A stretch of DNA of 64,000 nucleotides from Bacteroidetes bacterium ADurb.Bin037 (GCA_002071175.1 MWER01000004.1:62001-126000), one strand, 5' to 3'. Positions 18,601 through 27,855 are shown, numbered from the stretch's first letter. A program made the numbers and translations. The notes: generated from the sequence alone by a model not told the origin.

Positions 18601-18694
18601 CGAGATCGCATCCGGAGGAACCTCATTGGGTATTGACCGCGGGGTCTATCCGCAATCAAAAATCTATACACTGGGTATAAATCTTACTTTCTAA
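15602..18694 (+). CDS. SusC/RagA-type TonB-dependent outer membrane transporter
   Basis: A 1030-residue outer-membrane importer. A signal peptide (ending LFAQ) is followed by a carboxypeptidase-regulatory-like domain (about 22-100), the SusC hallmark VVVVGYGTQKKS (about 102-113), a plug domain with RIRVRG and GARAANGVILVTTKSG, and a long barrel ending in LGINLTF. There is no STN domain, so it is not coupled to an anti-sigma factor. It pairs with the SusD protein next door to import oligosaccharides. It heads a five-gene polysaccharide utilisation operon. Confidence 0.97.
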   Translation: MKKLLTLLFLGLSCSLFAQTVKVSGTVTGSDGTSLPGVYVMEENTTNAVSTGIDGTYLLEVSVGSNLVFSYIGYKTQIIPVTGAAVIHVILEEDSELLEEVVVVGYGTQKKSVVTAAIAKVTSDDLKNVAPVRIDNALKGLTSGVTVTSNSGQPGESARIRVRGVGTINNSEPLYIVDGMPIGGGIDYLNPSDIHSIEVLKDAASGAVYGARAANGVILVTTKSGQKGAVRVSYDFTYGFQNPWKEYDVLNATEYAILMNEGHLSQGKAPVYSDPYSLGEGTDWQKEIFNYNAAQINHQLTISGASDKVNYYISSGYYKQDGIVGGNFNRSNYERLTIRTNTTYNLMDHSTKRNFLHKFTMGLNVAYSRSTSFGITTNSEFGGPLGSALGMAPTLKVYADDPEALLAEHPTAVKDPRNGKPFSIVEGSIYNEMVNPLASLSLPGTKGNSDKFVSNFWGELSIWDNLKFRSSLGIDLAFWGNDGWSPAYFLSTKNFREYSEVWSSMNRSLVWQVENVLSYEKQFGSHFIQALVGQSAQSNMGQNLRGGNRYLQEEDPYKANLGFATGTQEYQTAGGYVYTPHRLASLFARISYNYAERYMIQATVRRDGSSNFGPNNLYAIFPSVSLGWNFTNESFLRNRPDWFSSGKLRASWGKNGNESIGQFKYTTTMASRNNYPFGNPGVVNIGAKPNGFANADIRWEESTQTDVGLDLAFLRSALTFSVDWYKKRTTGMLMNIPVPAYSGDSAPTGNVGIMDNSGWEFDFRYRFSLGNVHFNIGANATYLENLLVELGNENGWQNYDSHKIGTLTRAQNGYPFPFFYGWKTDGLFQNWAEVEAGIQPNAQPGDVRFVDIDNNGVINDDDRTMIGKGMPDWSFGFNLGFSWKGLDFNAFFQGVYGVDVYNVTRRTDLYYINLPSYMMNRWTGENSSNKIPRFSFESANENWRASDLWVEDGSYLRLKNIQLGYTLPTHLTRKIFISSLRFYVAGENILTFTNYSGFDPEIASGGTSLGIDRGVYPQSKIYTLGINLTF

Positions 18695-18713
18695 TCCTGA
18701 AACAATTATTATT

Positions 18714-20219
18714 ATGAAAAAGATAATCTTGATATTAAGTACGATATTCGCCCTGGGTCTTTATTCCTGTTCAGACAGTTTCCTGGTCGTGGAATCAAAG
18801 AGTTCGATCCTGGAAAGTAACTACTACAACTCTGCAGAAAGGCTGTATTCCGGATTGGTTGCAGCATACGACCCTTTGCAGTGGTTCGATTACTTCTATC
18901 AGTACAATTCCCTGAACATGGTATCAGACATCATGGCAGACGACATCTACACAGGCGGGGCCAACGAAGGCGACCAGCCGATCCTGGTGAAAGCACATTT
19001 CTATACGGCCACACCGACAGATGTCCCCAATATGATCTGGACAACGGCATATTCAGGTGTCAACCGGTCAAACATTGTCATTGCCAAAGCTCCTGAAATT
19101 GAAATGGACCAAGCCCTCAAAAACCTGTACGTGGCAGAGGCCAAGATCCTGAAAGCATACTATTATAACATCCTCTGGAAATTCTGGGGGAACATTCCGT
19201 ACTACGATGAAAACCTTTCATTCCCGTACATTTGTGACCAAATGAAGGCAGATGAGGTTTACCAGAATGTGATAACACTCGTAGAAGAGGCCTTGACAGC
19301 CAACGTTTTGCCAATGAAGGCACGTGCTGGAGAAGAGGGACGCATCACACGTGCAATGGCTTATATGCTTTATACCGAAATGGTTCTTTACCAAAATGAT
19401 GAATCGCGTTTTGGGAAGGCCCTTCAGTATATGAAAGAGATCATTGATTCCAATGAATATTCCCTGGTAAACGATTTCAAAAACATCTGGGAAGAAGCCG
19501 GTGAGTGGGGATCTGAATCCATCTGGGAGATCAACTACATTTCCGAAGGTGGGGTTCGTGACTGGGGTAATCCCATAGCCACCGGAGGTTCCGTTTACCC
19601 GGTCCTGATAGGCATACCCGGTTATGTGGGCAATGCTTTCTGCGACGGCTGGGGTTTCAGCCCTGTGGCTGAGTCGGCTTATGCCATGTATGATGAAAGC
19701 GATATCCGCAGGGACGGCGGCATCCTGAATTTTGCCAAACATGCCGACCAGACCGGAGCCAGTTATACGGCACGCTGGCAGGATACGGGTTACTTCCTGC
19801 TCAAATATATCGGACGCAAGAACGGGAACCATGGTTATACGGCAGACCCCAATCTGAACTATGGCAACAACCAACGCATATACCGCTATGCCGAAACATT
19901 GCTCAATGCAGCCGAACTGATCGTCAGGGGTGCCGGAAGCGGAGATGCCCAGATGTATCTGAATGCCATACGGACAAGGGCACAGGTGCCTTCCGTATCG
20001 GCTACCCTGGACAATATCCTGGAGGAACGTCGCCTGGAATTTCTGGGTGAAGGTAAACGCTACTGGGACCTTGTCAGGAGTGGAAAGGCCGAATCAGTCC
20101 TTACGGCAACCAATCATTTGTACCGTACAGAGAACTGGACCCCCCAGAAAAAATACTGGCCCATACCCCAGTCCGAAATTGACAAGAGTGCAGGTACATT
20201 GACTCAAAATCCCTATTAG
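18714..20219 (+). CDS. SusD/RagB-type glycan-binding lipoprotein
   Basis: A 501-residue surface lipoprotein (lipobox LYSC near residue 19). It is helical and TPR-like, with the SusD landmarks ADDIYTGG, AEAKILKAYYYNILWKFWG and, near the C-terminus, LEERRLEFLGEGKRYWDLVR followed by WPIPQSEI. It caps the SusC barrel and delivers oligosaccharide. It is 19 bases after susC. Aromatic-rich loops could contact glucan, but the ligand is inferred from the glycosidases nearby. Confidence 0.97.
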   Translation: MKKIILILSTIFALGLYSCSDSFLVVESKSSILESNYYNSAERLYSGLVAAYDPLQWFDYFYQYNSLNMVSDIMADDIYTGGANEGDQPILVKAHFYTATPTDVPNMIWTTAYSGVNRSNIVIAKAPEIEMDQALKNLYVAEAKILKAYYYNILWKFWGNIPYYDENLSFPYICDQMKADEVYQNVITLVEEALTANVLPMKARAGEEGRITRAMAYMLYTEMVLYQNDESRFGKALQYMKEIIDSNEYSLVNDFKNIWEEAGEWGSESIWEINYISEGGVRDWGNPIATGGSVYPVLIGIPGYVGNAFCDGWGFSPVAESAYAMYDESDIRRDGGILNFAKHADQTGASYTARWQDTGYFLLKYIGRKNGNHGYTADPNLNYGNNQRIYRYAETLLNAAELIVRGAGSGDAQMYLNAIRTRAQVPSVSATLDNILEERRLEFLGEGKRYWDLVRSGKAESVLTATNHLYRTENWTPQKKYWPIPQSEIDKSAGTLTQNPY

Positions 20220-20246
20220 AGACAAACAACATAAAAGATTACAGAG

Positions 20247-22124
20247 ATGAAAAAAATAGTATATAAATTTTCCTGGATCCTGTTGTTTCCGTTGTTGTTC
20301 GCCTGTACGCAGCCCGAATACTTGAAACCGAACAAATCGCTGATCCCCAAAGCTGCCGATATTCAGGTAACCGTCAATACGTCTTACGACGAAAATTTCC
20401 TTACTACAGTTACTTTTGAATATACAGCCCCTGCCGGGACAATACCCGTTTTCATTTTCAACGGAAAAGAATACATCACGCAAAGCAGAGTCGTCAAAAC
20501 ATATAAAAAAGCCGGTACCTATGCCGTAGAAGTCAAAGCAATGAATTCACACGGAATCTCGGATGGTTCCAAACTTGTTGAGTTCGTTGTGGAATATGAC
20601 TACATAGCACCCTACGATCCTGCGGAAGATATTCGTTTTATTTCGGGCGGATCCGAAAAGACCTGGGTAATGGATGCTGCGACCAAGGGACACATGGGTT
20701 GCGGACCTTCAGGAAGCAACGGTCTTGACTGGTGGAGTGCCAATCCCTACGATAAAGAAGGCATGAGCTTGTATGACAACCAACTTACCTTCAGATCAAA
20801 CGGCACCTTTACTTTTGACCCGATGGACGGAATGACCTATGTCAATGTAGGATCGGGATATGAAACGTCCTATAAGATAGCTGAGGAAGATTATATAGCT
20901 CCGGTTAGCGTAATGGAAGGTCCTTTCGAGTTTGACATGGAAGGCGATCACATCAACCTTAAGTTCCCTGCGGGAACCGTAATAGGTTATATCCCCAATC
21001 CCGAAGCGCTCACAAATCCCACTTACAGGGTCATCACACTGACCGCTTCGGTTATGGAACTGGTCATTGACAATGGAGGTATTGCATGGCATTTCCGCTA
21101 TGTACCGCTTGATCCCGGTTCTTCCCTTACGGATGAAGAAAAATTGACGGGAGGAAGCTCCAAATCATGGAAATGGAACTTCATGGCACAAGGTCACCTG
21201 GGTTGCGGAGAGCCCGGCACCAACGGGCTCGGCTGGTGGAGTGCCCCACCGCTCGATAAGATGGGAGTAGGTATGTATGACGATATCCTGACCTTTGCCA
21301 TGGACGGAACATATACGATGGATCCGGGTGTGGGAGGTACCGTATATGTGAACAAGGACAGCGGTGTACGTCCGGATCTGAATCCCGGTGACGGGAAAGA
21401 TTACTCCATACCTTTCGAGGTGCAGACTTCCTCATGGACCCTCTATACGGAAGGAGGCGTGTTGTACCTGGAATTCCCCGCACAGACGGTCGTAGGATAT
21501 GTCCCCAATCCTGAAGCATATGCCCTGCCGCGTTTCCGTGTGTTGACCCTGACGGCCAGCATGCTGGAACTGGCCATCGATGCTCCCGGCATTACGTGGC
21601 ATTACAGCTTTGTCCCGCAAGATTACGAAGGCGATGAACTTGGCCAAGGTAATTTTGCACGGGGTCTGATCGGATCCTGGACCTGGGATCCCTCGGTCCA
21701 CGGGCACTTTGGCTGCGGTCCGTCCGGAAGCAGCGGTCTGGATTGGTGGAGCGCTCCCCCTTATGACAAACAGGGTCTGGGATTGTATGATGATATCCTG
21801 ACCTTTAAAGCAGACGGTTCGTACACTTTCGATCCGGGTCCCGGGGGCACCATTTACTGCAACTGGGAAAGCGGATTCCATCCTGAATACGGGACGACAG
21901 GTGCAGATTACGAAGTGCCGGTAGAACCGCAGAATACAACATACGTCCTGGAAGACGGCATCATCACATGGCCGGCGCAAACCTTTGTCAGTTACATTCC
22001 TAACATGCAAACATTAAACAATCCTGTTTACAAGATCGTTAAAATGACACCTTACATTTTGGAACTGGTAACCGACAACGGAACGATTGCCTGGCACTAT
22101 CGTTTCAAACGATATGTCAACTAA
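20247..22124 (+). CDS. surface lipoprotein with PKD-like domain and three tandem repeats
   Basis: A 625-residue lipoprotein (lipobox LFAC, Cys20). Residues about 35-118 look PKD/Ig-like. Then three related modules of about 150-160 residues follow (roughly 130-288, 301-459, 473-622). Each begins with a Trp-containing strand and carries GH(M/L/F)GCG, GLxWWSA.P.DK.G, a YD(D/N)..LTF segment, and later GY(I/V)PNPEA-like and LEL(A/V) motifs. The position between susD and GH16 is that of a surface glycan-binding protein (SusE/F-like). Exposed WW pairs would suit stacking on a beta-glucan. I do not recognise the repeat as a named family. Confidence 0.8.
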   Translation: MKKIVYKFSWILLFPLLFACTQPEYLKPNKSLIPKAADIQVTVNTSYDENFLTTVTFEYTAPAGTIPVFIFNGKEYITQSRVVKTYKKAGTYAVEVKAMNSHGISDGSKLVEFVVEYDYIAPYDPAEDIRFISGGSEKTWVMDAATKGHMGCGPSGSNGLDWWSANPYDKEGMSLYDNQLTFRSNGTFTFDPMDGMTYVNVGSGYETSYKIAEEDYIAPVSVMEGPFEFDMEGDHINLKFPAGTVIGYIPNPEALTNPTYRVITLTASVMELVIDNGGIAWHFRYVPLDPGSSLTDEEKLTGGSSKSWKWNFMAQGHLGCGEPGTNGLGWWSAPPLDKMGVGMYDDILTFAMDGTYTMDPGVGGTVYVNKDSGVRPDLNPGDGKDYSIPFEVQTSSWTLYTEGGVLYLEFPAQTVVGYVPNPEAYALPRFRVLTLTASMLELAIDAPGITWHYSFVPQDYEGDELGQGNFARGLIGSWTWDPSVHGHFGCGPSGSSGLDWWSAPPYDKQGLGLYDDILTFKADGSYTFDPGPGGTIYCNWESGFHPEYGTTGADYEVPVEPQNTTYVLEDGIITWPAQTFVSYIPNMQTLNNPVYKIVKMTPYILELVTDNGTIAWHYRFKRYVN

Positions 22125-22140
22125 TACATAAAACACAACT

Positions 22141-23241
22141 ATGAAAAAGCTCTTTTTTATAATTGCTTCTTTTGCATTGACCACCTGTGGCTGTAACGGT
22201 GGAAGCGGGCCGGAACCGTCTGACAATCCGCTGATAGAGATTTCCGAAACCGATCTGGATTTTAGTTACGCAGCGGAATCCCGTTCCCTTACCGTCACTT
22301 CCAATTGCGAATGGGGCGTTTCGTCCGGAGAGTCCTGGTGTTCCACATTCCCTACCGGGGGATTGGAAGGAAAAACCACGCTTACTGTCAATGCAACGGA
22401 AAACAGGACCGGTGAAAACAGAACATGTGTGCTGACTTTTCAATCCGGCAGTTATAAAAAAGAGCTTTCCATTTTACAACATTTAAATCCGGCGGATACT
22501 GTCACAATCGTTGACCCCAACGTTGAAGCTCCCGATGGATATAAACTGGTATGGCGGGATGAATTCGAACGGTTAGATCTATCAGAATGGTGGTTTGAAA
22601 CAGGTGCCGGGGGTTGGGGTAACAATGAAATCCAACGTTACATACCCGGCCACGAAGGGAAGGATACGTGTGCAATGGTGACGGATGGAGTATTGAAGAT
22701 CATTGCAAGACAATCGGGAAATGAAGTATTGTCTGTACGTATGAACACCCACCGCAGCTGGACATACGGGTATTTTGAGGCACGACTGAAACTTCCGGTT
22801 GGCAAAGGTACCTGGCCCGCTTTCTGGATGATGCCTAAAAATTTCAAGACATGGCCCGGTGACGGTGAAATTGACATTATGGAACATGTGGGTTACCGGC
22901 CCAATTGGGTAAGCAGTTCCATTCACTGCAACAGTTACAATCATATGATAGGAACGCAACGAACCGCTGAAAAATTCATTCCGGACTCCCAGACTGCATT
23001 CCACACATATGCCGTAGAATGGACAAAAGATGCCATTTACGGATATATTGACGGAGTGCGTTATTTTACCTTCAACAATGATCAAAAAGGGATCTATGAC
23101 AACTGGCCGTTCTACAAACCTTTCTATCTTAAGCTCAATCTGGCATGGGGAGGGAATTGGGGCGGTGCGGAAGGGGTAGATCCCACAGTACTTCCGGCTA
23201 CTTATTATATTGATTACGTACGGGTCTTTCAAAAAAAATAA
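22141..23241 (+). CDS. GH16 endo-beta-glucanase lipoprotein with BACON domain
   Basis: A 366-residue lipoprotein (Cys16 or Cys18). An N-terminal BACON-type domain (about 30-118) is followed by a GH16 catalytic domain (about 130-366). The active-site motif is GEIDIMEHV with nucleophile Glu243, Asp245 and acid/base Glu248. Flanking residues (PAFWMMP and WPFYKPFYLKLNLAWGG) fit laminarinase or lichenase-type GH16 enzymes. It would cut beta-1,3- or mixed-linkage beta-glucan at the cell surface. It is 16 bases after the repeat lipoprotein and 9 before GH3. Confidence 0.93.
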   Translation: MKKLFFIIASFALTTCGCNGGSGPEPSDNPLIEISETDLDFSYAAESRSLTVTSNCEWGVSSGESWCSTFPTGGLEGKTTLTVNATENRTGENRTCVLTFQSGSYKKELSILQHLNPADTVTIVDPNVEAPDGYKLVWRDEFERLDLSEWWFETGAGGWGNNEIQRYIPGHEGKDTCAMVTDGVLKIIARQSGNEVLSVRMNTHRSWTYGYFEARLKLPVGKGTWPAFWMMPKNFKTWPGDGEIDIMEHVGYRPNWVSSSIHCNSYNHMIGTQRTAEKFIPDSQTAFHTYAVEWTKDAIYGYIDGVRYFTFNNDQKGIYDNWPFYKPFYLKLNLAWGGNWGGAEGVDPTVLPATYYIDYVRVFQKK

Positions 23242-23250
23242 AACTATTCC

Positions 23251-25509
23251 ATGATACAACTCAAAAAGATATTTCTGATCCTGGTATGTACCTCTGTGAT
23301 GTGGTCCTGTGCACAGGAAAAGAACGGTTTTGACCGTGAAATAGAAAGAAAAATTGACCGCCTGGTAAAGAAAATGACTCTGGAAGAAAAAATAGGTCAG
23401 ATGAATCTGATCTCTTTTTTCAACAGTAATATAGATCAACAGTTGGCAGACGGTATTCGTAACGGTCAGGTCGGATCCCTGATCAATGTGGTAGATCCTG
23501 CCCTTGTAAATGAATATCAGAGAATTGCAATTGAAGAATCAAGGTTGGGAATTCCCCTGATCATAGGGAGGGACGTGATTCATGGATTCAAGACCGTTTT
23601 CCCCATACCCCTGGGTTTGGCCGCTACATTCAATCCCGGATTGATAGAACAGGGAGCTCGTGTTGCAGCCATTGAGGCTACTTCCACAGGGGTACGCTGG
23701 ACCTTCTCCCCTATGCTGGATATTTCACGGGATCCCCGCTGGGGAAGGATCGCAGAAGGGTTTGGAGAAGACACTTACCTGACAAGCGTAATGGGGATGG
23801 CCATGGTAAGGGGATACCAGGGTGACGATCCGGCGGATCCGACGGCCATGGCAGCCTGTGTCAAGCACTTTGCCGGGTATGGCGCAGCAGAAGGAGGACG
23901 TGATTACAACAGTACTTTCATTCCGGAACGTGTCCTGCGTAACGTTTATCTTCCGCCATTCATAGCTGCCATACAGGAAGGGGCACTGACCGTAATGACC
24001 TCGTTCAACGACAACGACGGAATTCCCTCAACGGGAAATCGTTTCCTTTTGCGTGATATATTGCGCGATGAATGGGATTTTACCGGATTTGTGGTCAGTG
24101 ACTGGACATCCATCTATGAAATGATCCCGCACGGCTTTGCGTCAGATGCTTCCCATGCTTCGCAATTGGCATTGGAAGCCGGAGTAGATATGGATATGAT
24201 GTCCTTTACCTACGTCTCACACCTGGGAGAACTTGCCGCTGAGGGAAAAATATCCGAAAAATGGATAGATCAGGCCGTAAGAAATATATTGAGGGTAAAA
24301 TTCAAGCTCGGATTGTTCGACAACCCTTATGTGGATGAACAAATGCACAAACAGGTGTTTTATGCTCCGGAACACCTGGAACTGGCAAGAAAAAGTGTCG
24401 TTGAAAGCGCAGTTCTGCTCTCAAACGACGGAACGCTCCCCCTGGACGCTTCAAAGACAAAGACGTTACTAATCACCGGACCGATGGCAGATGCTCCGTA
24501 CGAGCAGCTGGGTACTTGGATCTTTGACGGGGAAGAACAAAGGACCGTTACTCCGTTAACCGCCTTCCGTCAATTGTACGGAAATGCCGTCCGCATTTTG
24601 TATGAACCGGGACTTGCCTTTTCCAGGGACAAAAATCCGGCAGGTATCCGTAAAGCCGTTGCCGCTGCCCGCAAGGCGGATGCCGTTATCGTCATTGTAG
24701 GAGAGGAGTCTATCCTCTCGGGAGAAGCACACTGTCTGGCAGACCTGAATCTGCAGGGAGCACAAAGTGAATTGATCGCGTCCCTGGCATCATCCGGTAA
24801 ACCGGTGATTACCGTCGTTATGGCCGGAAGACCCCTAACACTTAGTCGGGAAAAGGAATGCAGCAATGCACTATTGTTTGCTTTTCATCCGGGTACCATG
24901 GGAGGAACGGCCATTGCAGACCTGATCTTCGGGAAAGAAGTCCCCAGCGGAAAGCTGCCTGTTACCTTTCCCGTATCTTCAGGGCAAATACCCGTTTATT
25001 ACAATCACAACAGGACAGGACGCCCCTTTCTGGGCAACGAAACATTTATAGATGACATTCCCCTGAAAGCAGGACAGACTTCCCTGGGAAATACTTCATT
25101 CTACCTTGACCAAGGAATTGCTCCACAGTTCCCCTTCGGATTTGGACTTTCATATACTTCATTTGCTTATACGAATATTCACCTTGACAAAGTCTTGTAC
25201 GGCAAAAAAGACACGATTTCCCTTACCTTTGACCTGACTAATACCGGAAAACGTTCCGGGACAGAAGTGGCTCAGCTGTATGTATGCGATAAAACCGGGT
25301 CCGTCACGCGTCCCGTGAAAGAATTGAAAAAGTTCGAAAGGATAACCTTGGAACCGGGAGAAACACGTACGGTTATGTGGACACTGCCTGTTAATGATCT
25401 TGCTTTCTGGAACTTACAAATGGAAAAAGTTGTTGAACCCGGGCAATTTGATCTATGGGTGGCAGGAGATAGCGTTTCGGGAGATCCCGTTCTTTTTGAA
25501 GTTTATTAA
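23251..25509 (+). CDS. GH3 beta-glucosidase lipoprotein (BglX-like)
   Basis: A 752-residue exo-glycosidase with a lipoprotein signal (MWSCAQ, Cys20). Domains are the TIM-barrel (about 30-360), the alpha/beta sandwich (about 390-600) and a C-terminal FnIII-like domain. Nucleophile Asp284 is in GFVVSDWTS. Substrate-binding motifs include IPLIIGRDVIHGF and CVKHFAGYGAAEGGRDYN. It would trim beta-glucan oligosaccharides from GH16 to glucose. It closes the PUL. GH16 plus GH3 is the pairing seen in laminarin and mixed-linkage glucan loci. Confidence 0.95.
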   Translation: MIQLKKIFLILVCTSVMWSCAQEKNGFDREIERKIDRLVKKMTLEEKIGQMNLISFFNSNIDQQLADGIRNGQVGSLINVVDPALVNEYQRIAIEESRLGIPLIIGRDVIHGFKTVFPIPLGLAATFNPGLIEQGARVAAIEATSTGVRWTFSPMLDISRDPRWGRIAEGFGEDTYLTSVMGMAMVRGYQGDDPADPTAMAACVKHFAGYGAAEGGRDYNSTFIPERVLRNVYLPPFIAAIQEGALTVMTSFNDNDGIPSTGNRFLLRDILRDEWDFTGFVVSDWTSIYEMIPHGFASDASHASQLALEAGVDMDMMSFTYVSHLGELAAEGKISEKWIDQAVRNILRVKFKLGLFDNPYVDEQMHKQVFYAPEHLELARKSVVESAVLLSNDGTLPLDASKTKTLLITGPMADAPYEQLGTWIFDGEEQRTVTPLTAFRQLYGNAVRILYEPGLAFSRDKNPAGIRKAVAAARKADAVIVIVGEESILSGEAHCLADLNLQGAQSELIASLASSGKPVITVVMAGRPLTLSREKECSNALLFAFHPGTMGGTAIADLIFGKEVPSGKLPVTFPVSSGQIPVYYNHNRTGRPFLGNETFIDDIPLKAGQTSLGNTSFYLDQGIAPQFPFGFGLSYTSFAYTNIHLDKVLYGKKDTISLTFDLTNTGKRSGTEVAQLYVCDKTGSVTRPVKELKKFERITLEPGETRTVMWTLPVNDLAFWNLQMEKVVEPGQFDLWVAGDSVSGDPVLFEVY

Positions 25510-25540
25510 TCCCGTTTATTTTACGGCAAGCATTTTTTCA

Positions 25541-25548
25541 TATATTTG
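25541..25548 (+). promoter_or_regulatory. -7 box TATATTTG before the BASS transporter
   Basis: A perfect TAnnTTTG with a 6-base gap to the ATG at 25555. It indicates an own promoter with a very short or absent 5' leader. The TTG at 25546, an alternative start, lies inside this box and is less likely. Confidence 0.45.
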
Positions 25549-25554
25549 TACTAT

Positions 25555-26529
25555 ATGTATGAACAACTGCTTAATCTAGACTCCATCCGGCTAAATTTCT
25601 CTGCCGGGGGAATGAGGATCATCAATTTTGTACTGGCACTGGTAATGTTTGGGGTAGCCCTGGGGATCAAACCGGCTGAATTTAAAAATGTGTTAGTCCG
25701 GCCTAAATCTGCCATTCTGGGATTGATCTGTCAATTGTTTTTGCTACCTGCAATGACATTTCTGCTGATTATTGTTTTCAGAAACCATATTACACCCATG
25801 GTAGCCATGGGGATGATCCTGGTTGCAGCCTGTCCGGGTGGGAACATTTCCAATTTTATGTCATCCTTATCCAAGGCCAACACCGAACTGTCAATAATGC
25901 TGACGGCTATAACTACTTCGACGGCAACATTTATGACCCCTTTCAATTTTGCTTTCTGGGGAGGTCTCTACACCCGTTACCTGAGCCGTTATGCCGATGC
26001 CGCCCTTCAACCGCTGCATATAGATATCTGGCAGACGCTTGAAACTGTGTTTATCCTGCTGGGAGTGCCTTTAGTGCTGGGAATGTTGTTTGCGCACTAT
26101 TTCCCAAAAACGGCTGATAAAATGAAGAAACCCATGCAGTTTTTCTCCCTGCTGTTTTTCATAGCCTTGGTAGTGCTGTCCTTTAGCAACAATTTCAGTC
26201 TTTTCATACAATACATACATTATATTTTCATCATCGTATTCTTTCATAATGCTCTGGCTTTGAGCATCGGGTACGGTGTCGGAACAGTGTTCCGCATTCC
26301 TGTTAAAGACAGGCGTACGATCACCATTGAAACAGGTATCCAAAATTCGGGACTTGGATTGGTACTCCTGTTTAATCCAAAGATCTTCCCTCCCGAACTG
26401 GCCCTGGGAGGCATGTTGTTTATTACGGCCTGGTGGGGTGTATGGCATATCATATCAGGTCTGGGAGTTTCCGTGCTCTTCAACGCTGCTTCTTTGAGGA
26501 AACAGCGGCGAGCCTGCGCTCAGGAGTAG
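25555..26529 (+). CDS. bile acid:sodium symporter (BASS) family transporter
   Basis: A 324-residue integral membrane protein with about nine to ten segments. Family motifs include MFGVALGI, a CPGGNISNFMSSLSKAN segment, the crossover region, and ETGIQNSGLGLVLL. The substrate may be an organic anion or keto acid. Bile acid itself should not be assumed. The start is set at the ATG of MYEQLL. It ends 3 bases before the acyltransferase gene, so the two are probably co-transcribed. Confidence 0.88.
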   Translation: MYEQLLNLDSIRLNFSAGGMRIINFVLALVMFGVALGIKPAEFKNVLVRPKSAILGLICQLFLLPAMTFLLIIVFRNHITPMVAMGMILVAACPGGNISNFMSSLSKANTELSIMLTAITTSTATFMTPFNFAFWGGLYTRYLSRYADAALQPLHIDIWQTLETVFILLGVPLVLGMLFAHYFPKTADKMKKPMQFFSLLFFIALVVLSFSNNFSLFIQYIHYIFIIVFFHNALALSIGYGVGTVFRIPVKDRRTITIETGIQNSGLGLVLLFNPKIFPPELALGGMLFITAWWGVWHIISGLGVSVLFNAASLRKQRRACAQE

Positions 26530-26532
26530 ATT

Positions 26533-27855
26533 ATGGGAGAAAGACGTAAAAAACGCATTTACGAAAGGAACATCTATTATACTGTTCTGAAGTATTATGT
26601 CGGCTTTTTTTACAGGCTATCTTACGGCAAACGGGAATATTACGGAATAGAGAAACTGCCTTCCGACGGGGCATTGATCTTTGCTTCCAACCATACCAAT
26701 GGCCTGATGGATGCCCTGGCAGTATTGGATTTGGATAACCGCCCGAAAGTGTTCGTTGCCCGGTCGGATATTTTTAAAAAGCCATTGCTGGCAAGACTCT
26801 TTTTCTTTTTAAGGATCATGCCTATAAACCGGATCCGGGACGGCAGAAACACATTGAAATACAATGATGAGATCATAAAACGCTCCGCAGAAGTGCTCAA
26901 AAATGACGTTCCTTTCGTGATTCTTCCCGAAGGAACGCATCGTCCCATGCACAGCCTGTTGCCCCTGGGTAAGGGTATTTTCCGTATTGCCCTGCTGGCC
27001 AATGAAGAGATTGCCGGGGAAAAACCGGTTTACATTGTCCCCATGGGACTTGAATACGGGAGTTTTTTCCGGTACCGTTCTTCCCTTTTATTGCAAATAG
27101 GAGATCCCATAAACGTAACCCAATACGTAGCTTCCCATCCCAGGGCAGAGGAACAACCGGTGATCATGAACGATCTGAAGGAGAAGCTTCAGAAAACCAT
27201 GAAAGAGCTGATCCTTTATATTCCGGATGATACCCATTACGATGCCACATGGGAGTTATGCAACATGTCCTGCTATAGACGCATAACACAACTAAAACTG
27301 AACTATAATTGCCTTAGGGACAGGCTTACTGCCAACAAACAAACGGTCAGGAAGATCCTCGAAAAACGTGAGTCTGACCCCCGGGAAAGTGAGAAAATGT
27401 TGAAAGAGATCTCTCTGTTTGCCAATGAACGCATAAAAAGAAGGATCAGCATGGCCTCCGTAGCCAATCCCCGTCTAGGGCTCTTCCTGTTTTTCCGTAT
27501 TTTTTTACTGATCACCCTGTTCCCGTATTTTATTGCTTGTACAGCCCTGTCCGCCCCCACTCTTTTTGTGTCCCATCTGATCTGCTTAAAAACAGAAGAC
27601 CGGGCGTTCCACAATTCCGTGCGTTATGTAGCCTTACTTTTGCTCTGGACATTGAGCCTGTTAATCATCATATCCGTTTTGTTCGGGTTTGTAAAATGGA
27701 AATTTGCCCTGGCAGCGGTAATTGTATTCCTGCCGGCCCCTTTGTTCTTTTATCAGTATTACAAATGGTTCCGTATAACACGTTCGGACATAAGATGGCT
27801 CTTATCTAAAGACCTTCGTAAGGCCAGAGAACGTTTTGTGCGATGGATATTGTAA
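26533..27855 (+). CDS. PlsC-like lysophospholipid acyltransferase
   Basis: A 440-residue membrane-associated acyltransferase. The catalytic motif is SNHTNGLMD (His54, Asp60). The second block is VLPEGTHRP-like (LPEGTHRP, Glu133) as in 1-acyl-glycerol-phosphate acyltransferases. After the catalytic half comes a helical stretch and two or three membrane segments (about 315-400), longer than a minimal PlsC. It probably acylates a glycerolipid or lipid A-like acceptor at the inner membrane. It overlaps the next gene by 13 bases. Confidence 0.88.
   Translation: MGERRKKRIYERNIYYTVLKYYVGFFYRLSYGKREYYGIEKLPSDGALIFASNHTNGLMDALAVLDLDNRPKVFVARSDIFKKPLLARLFFFLRIMPINRIRDGRNTLKYNDEIIKRSAEVLKNDVPFVILPEGTHRPMHSLLPLGKGIFRIALLANEEIAGEKPVYIVPMGLEYGSFFRYRSSLLLQIGDPINVTQYVASHPRAEEQPVIMNDLKEKLQKTMKELILYIPDDTHYDATWELCNMSCYRRITQLKLNYNCLRDRLTANKQTVRKILEKRESDPRESEKMLKEISLFANERIKRRISMASVANPRLGLFLFFRIFLLITLFPYFIACTALSAPTLFVSHLICLKTEDRAFHNSVRYVALLLLWTLSLLIIISVLFGFVKWKFALAAVIVFLPAPLFFYQYYKWFRITRSDIRWLLSKDLRKARERFVRWIL

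Noticed and set aside
22582..23439. Long open frame antisense to the GH16 gene
   Set aside because: No family similarity or signal is seen, and the opposite strand encodes a complete GH16 with catalytic residues.
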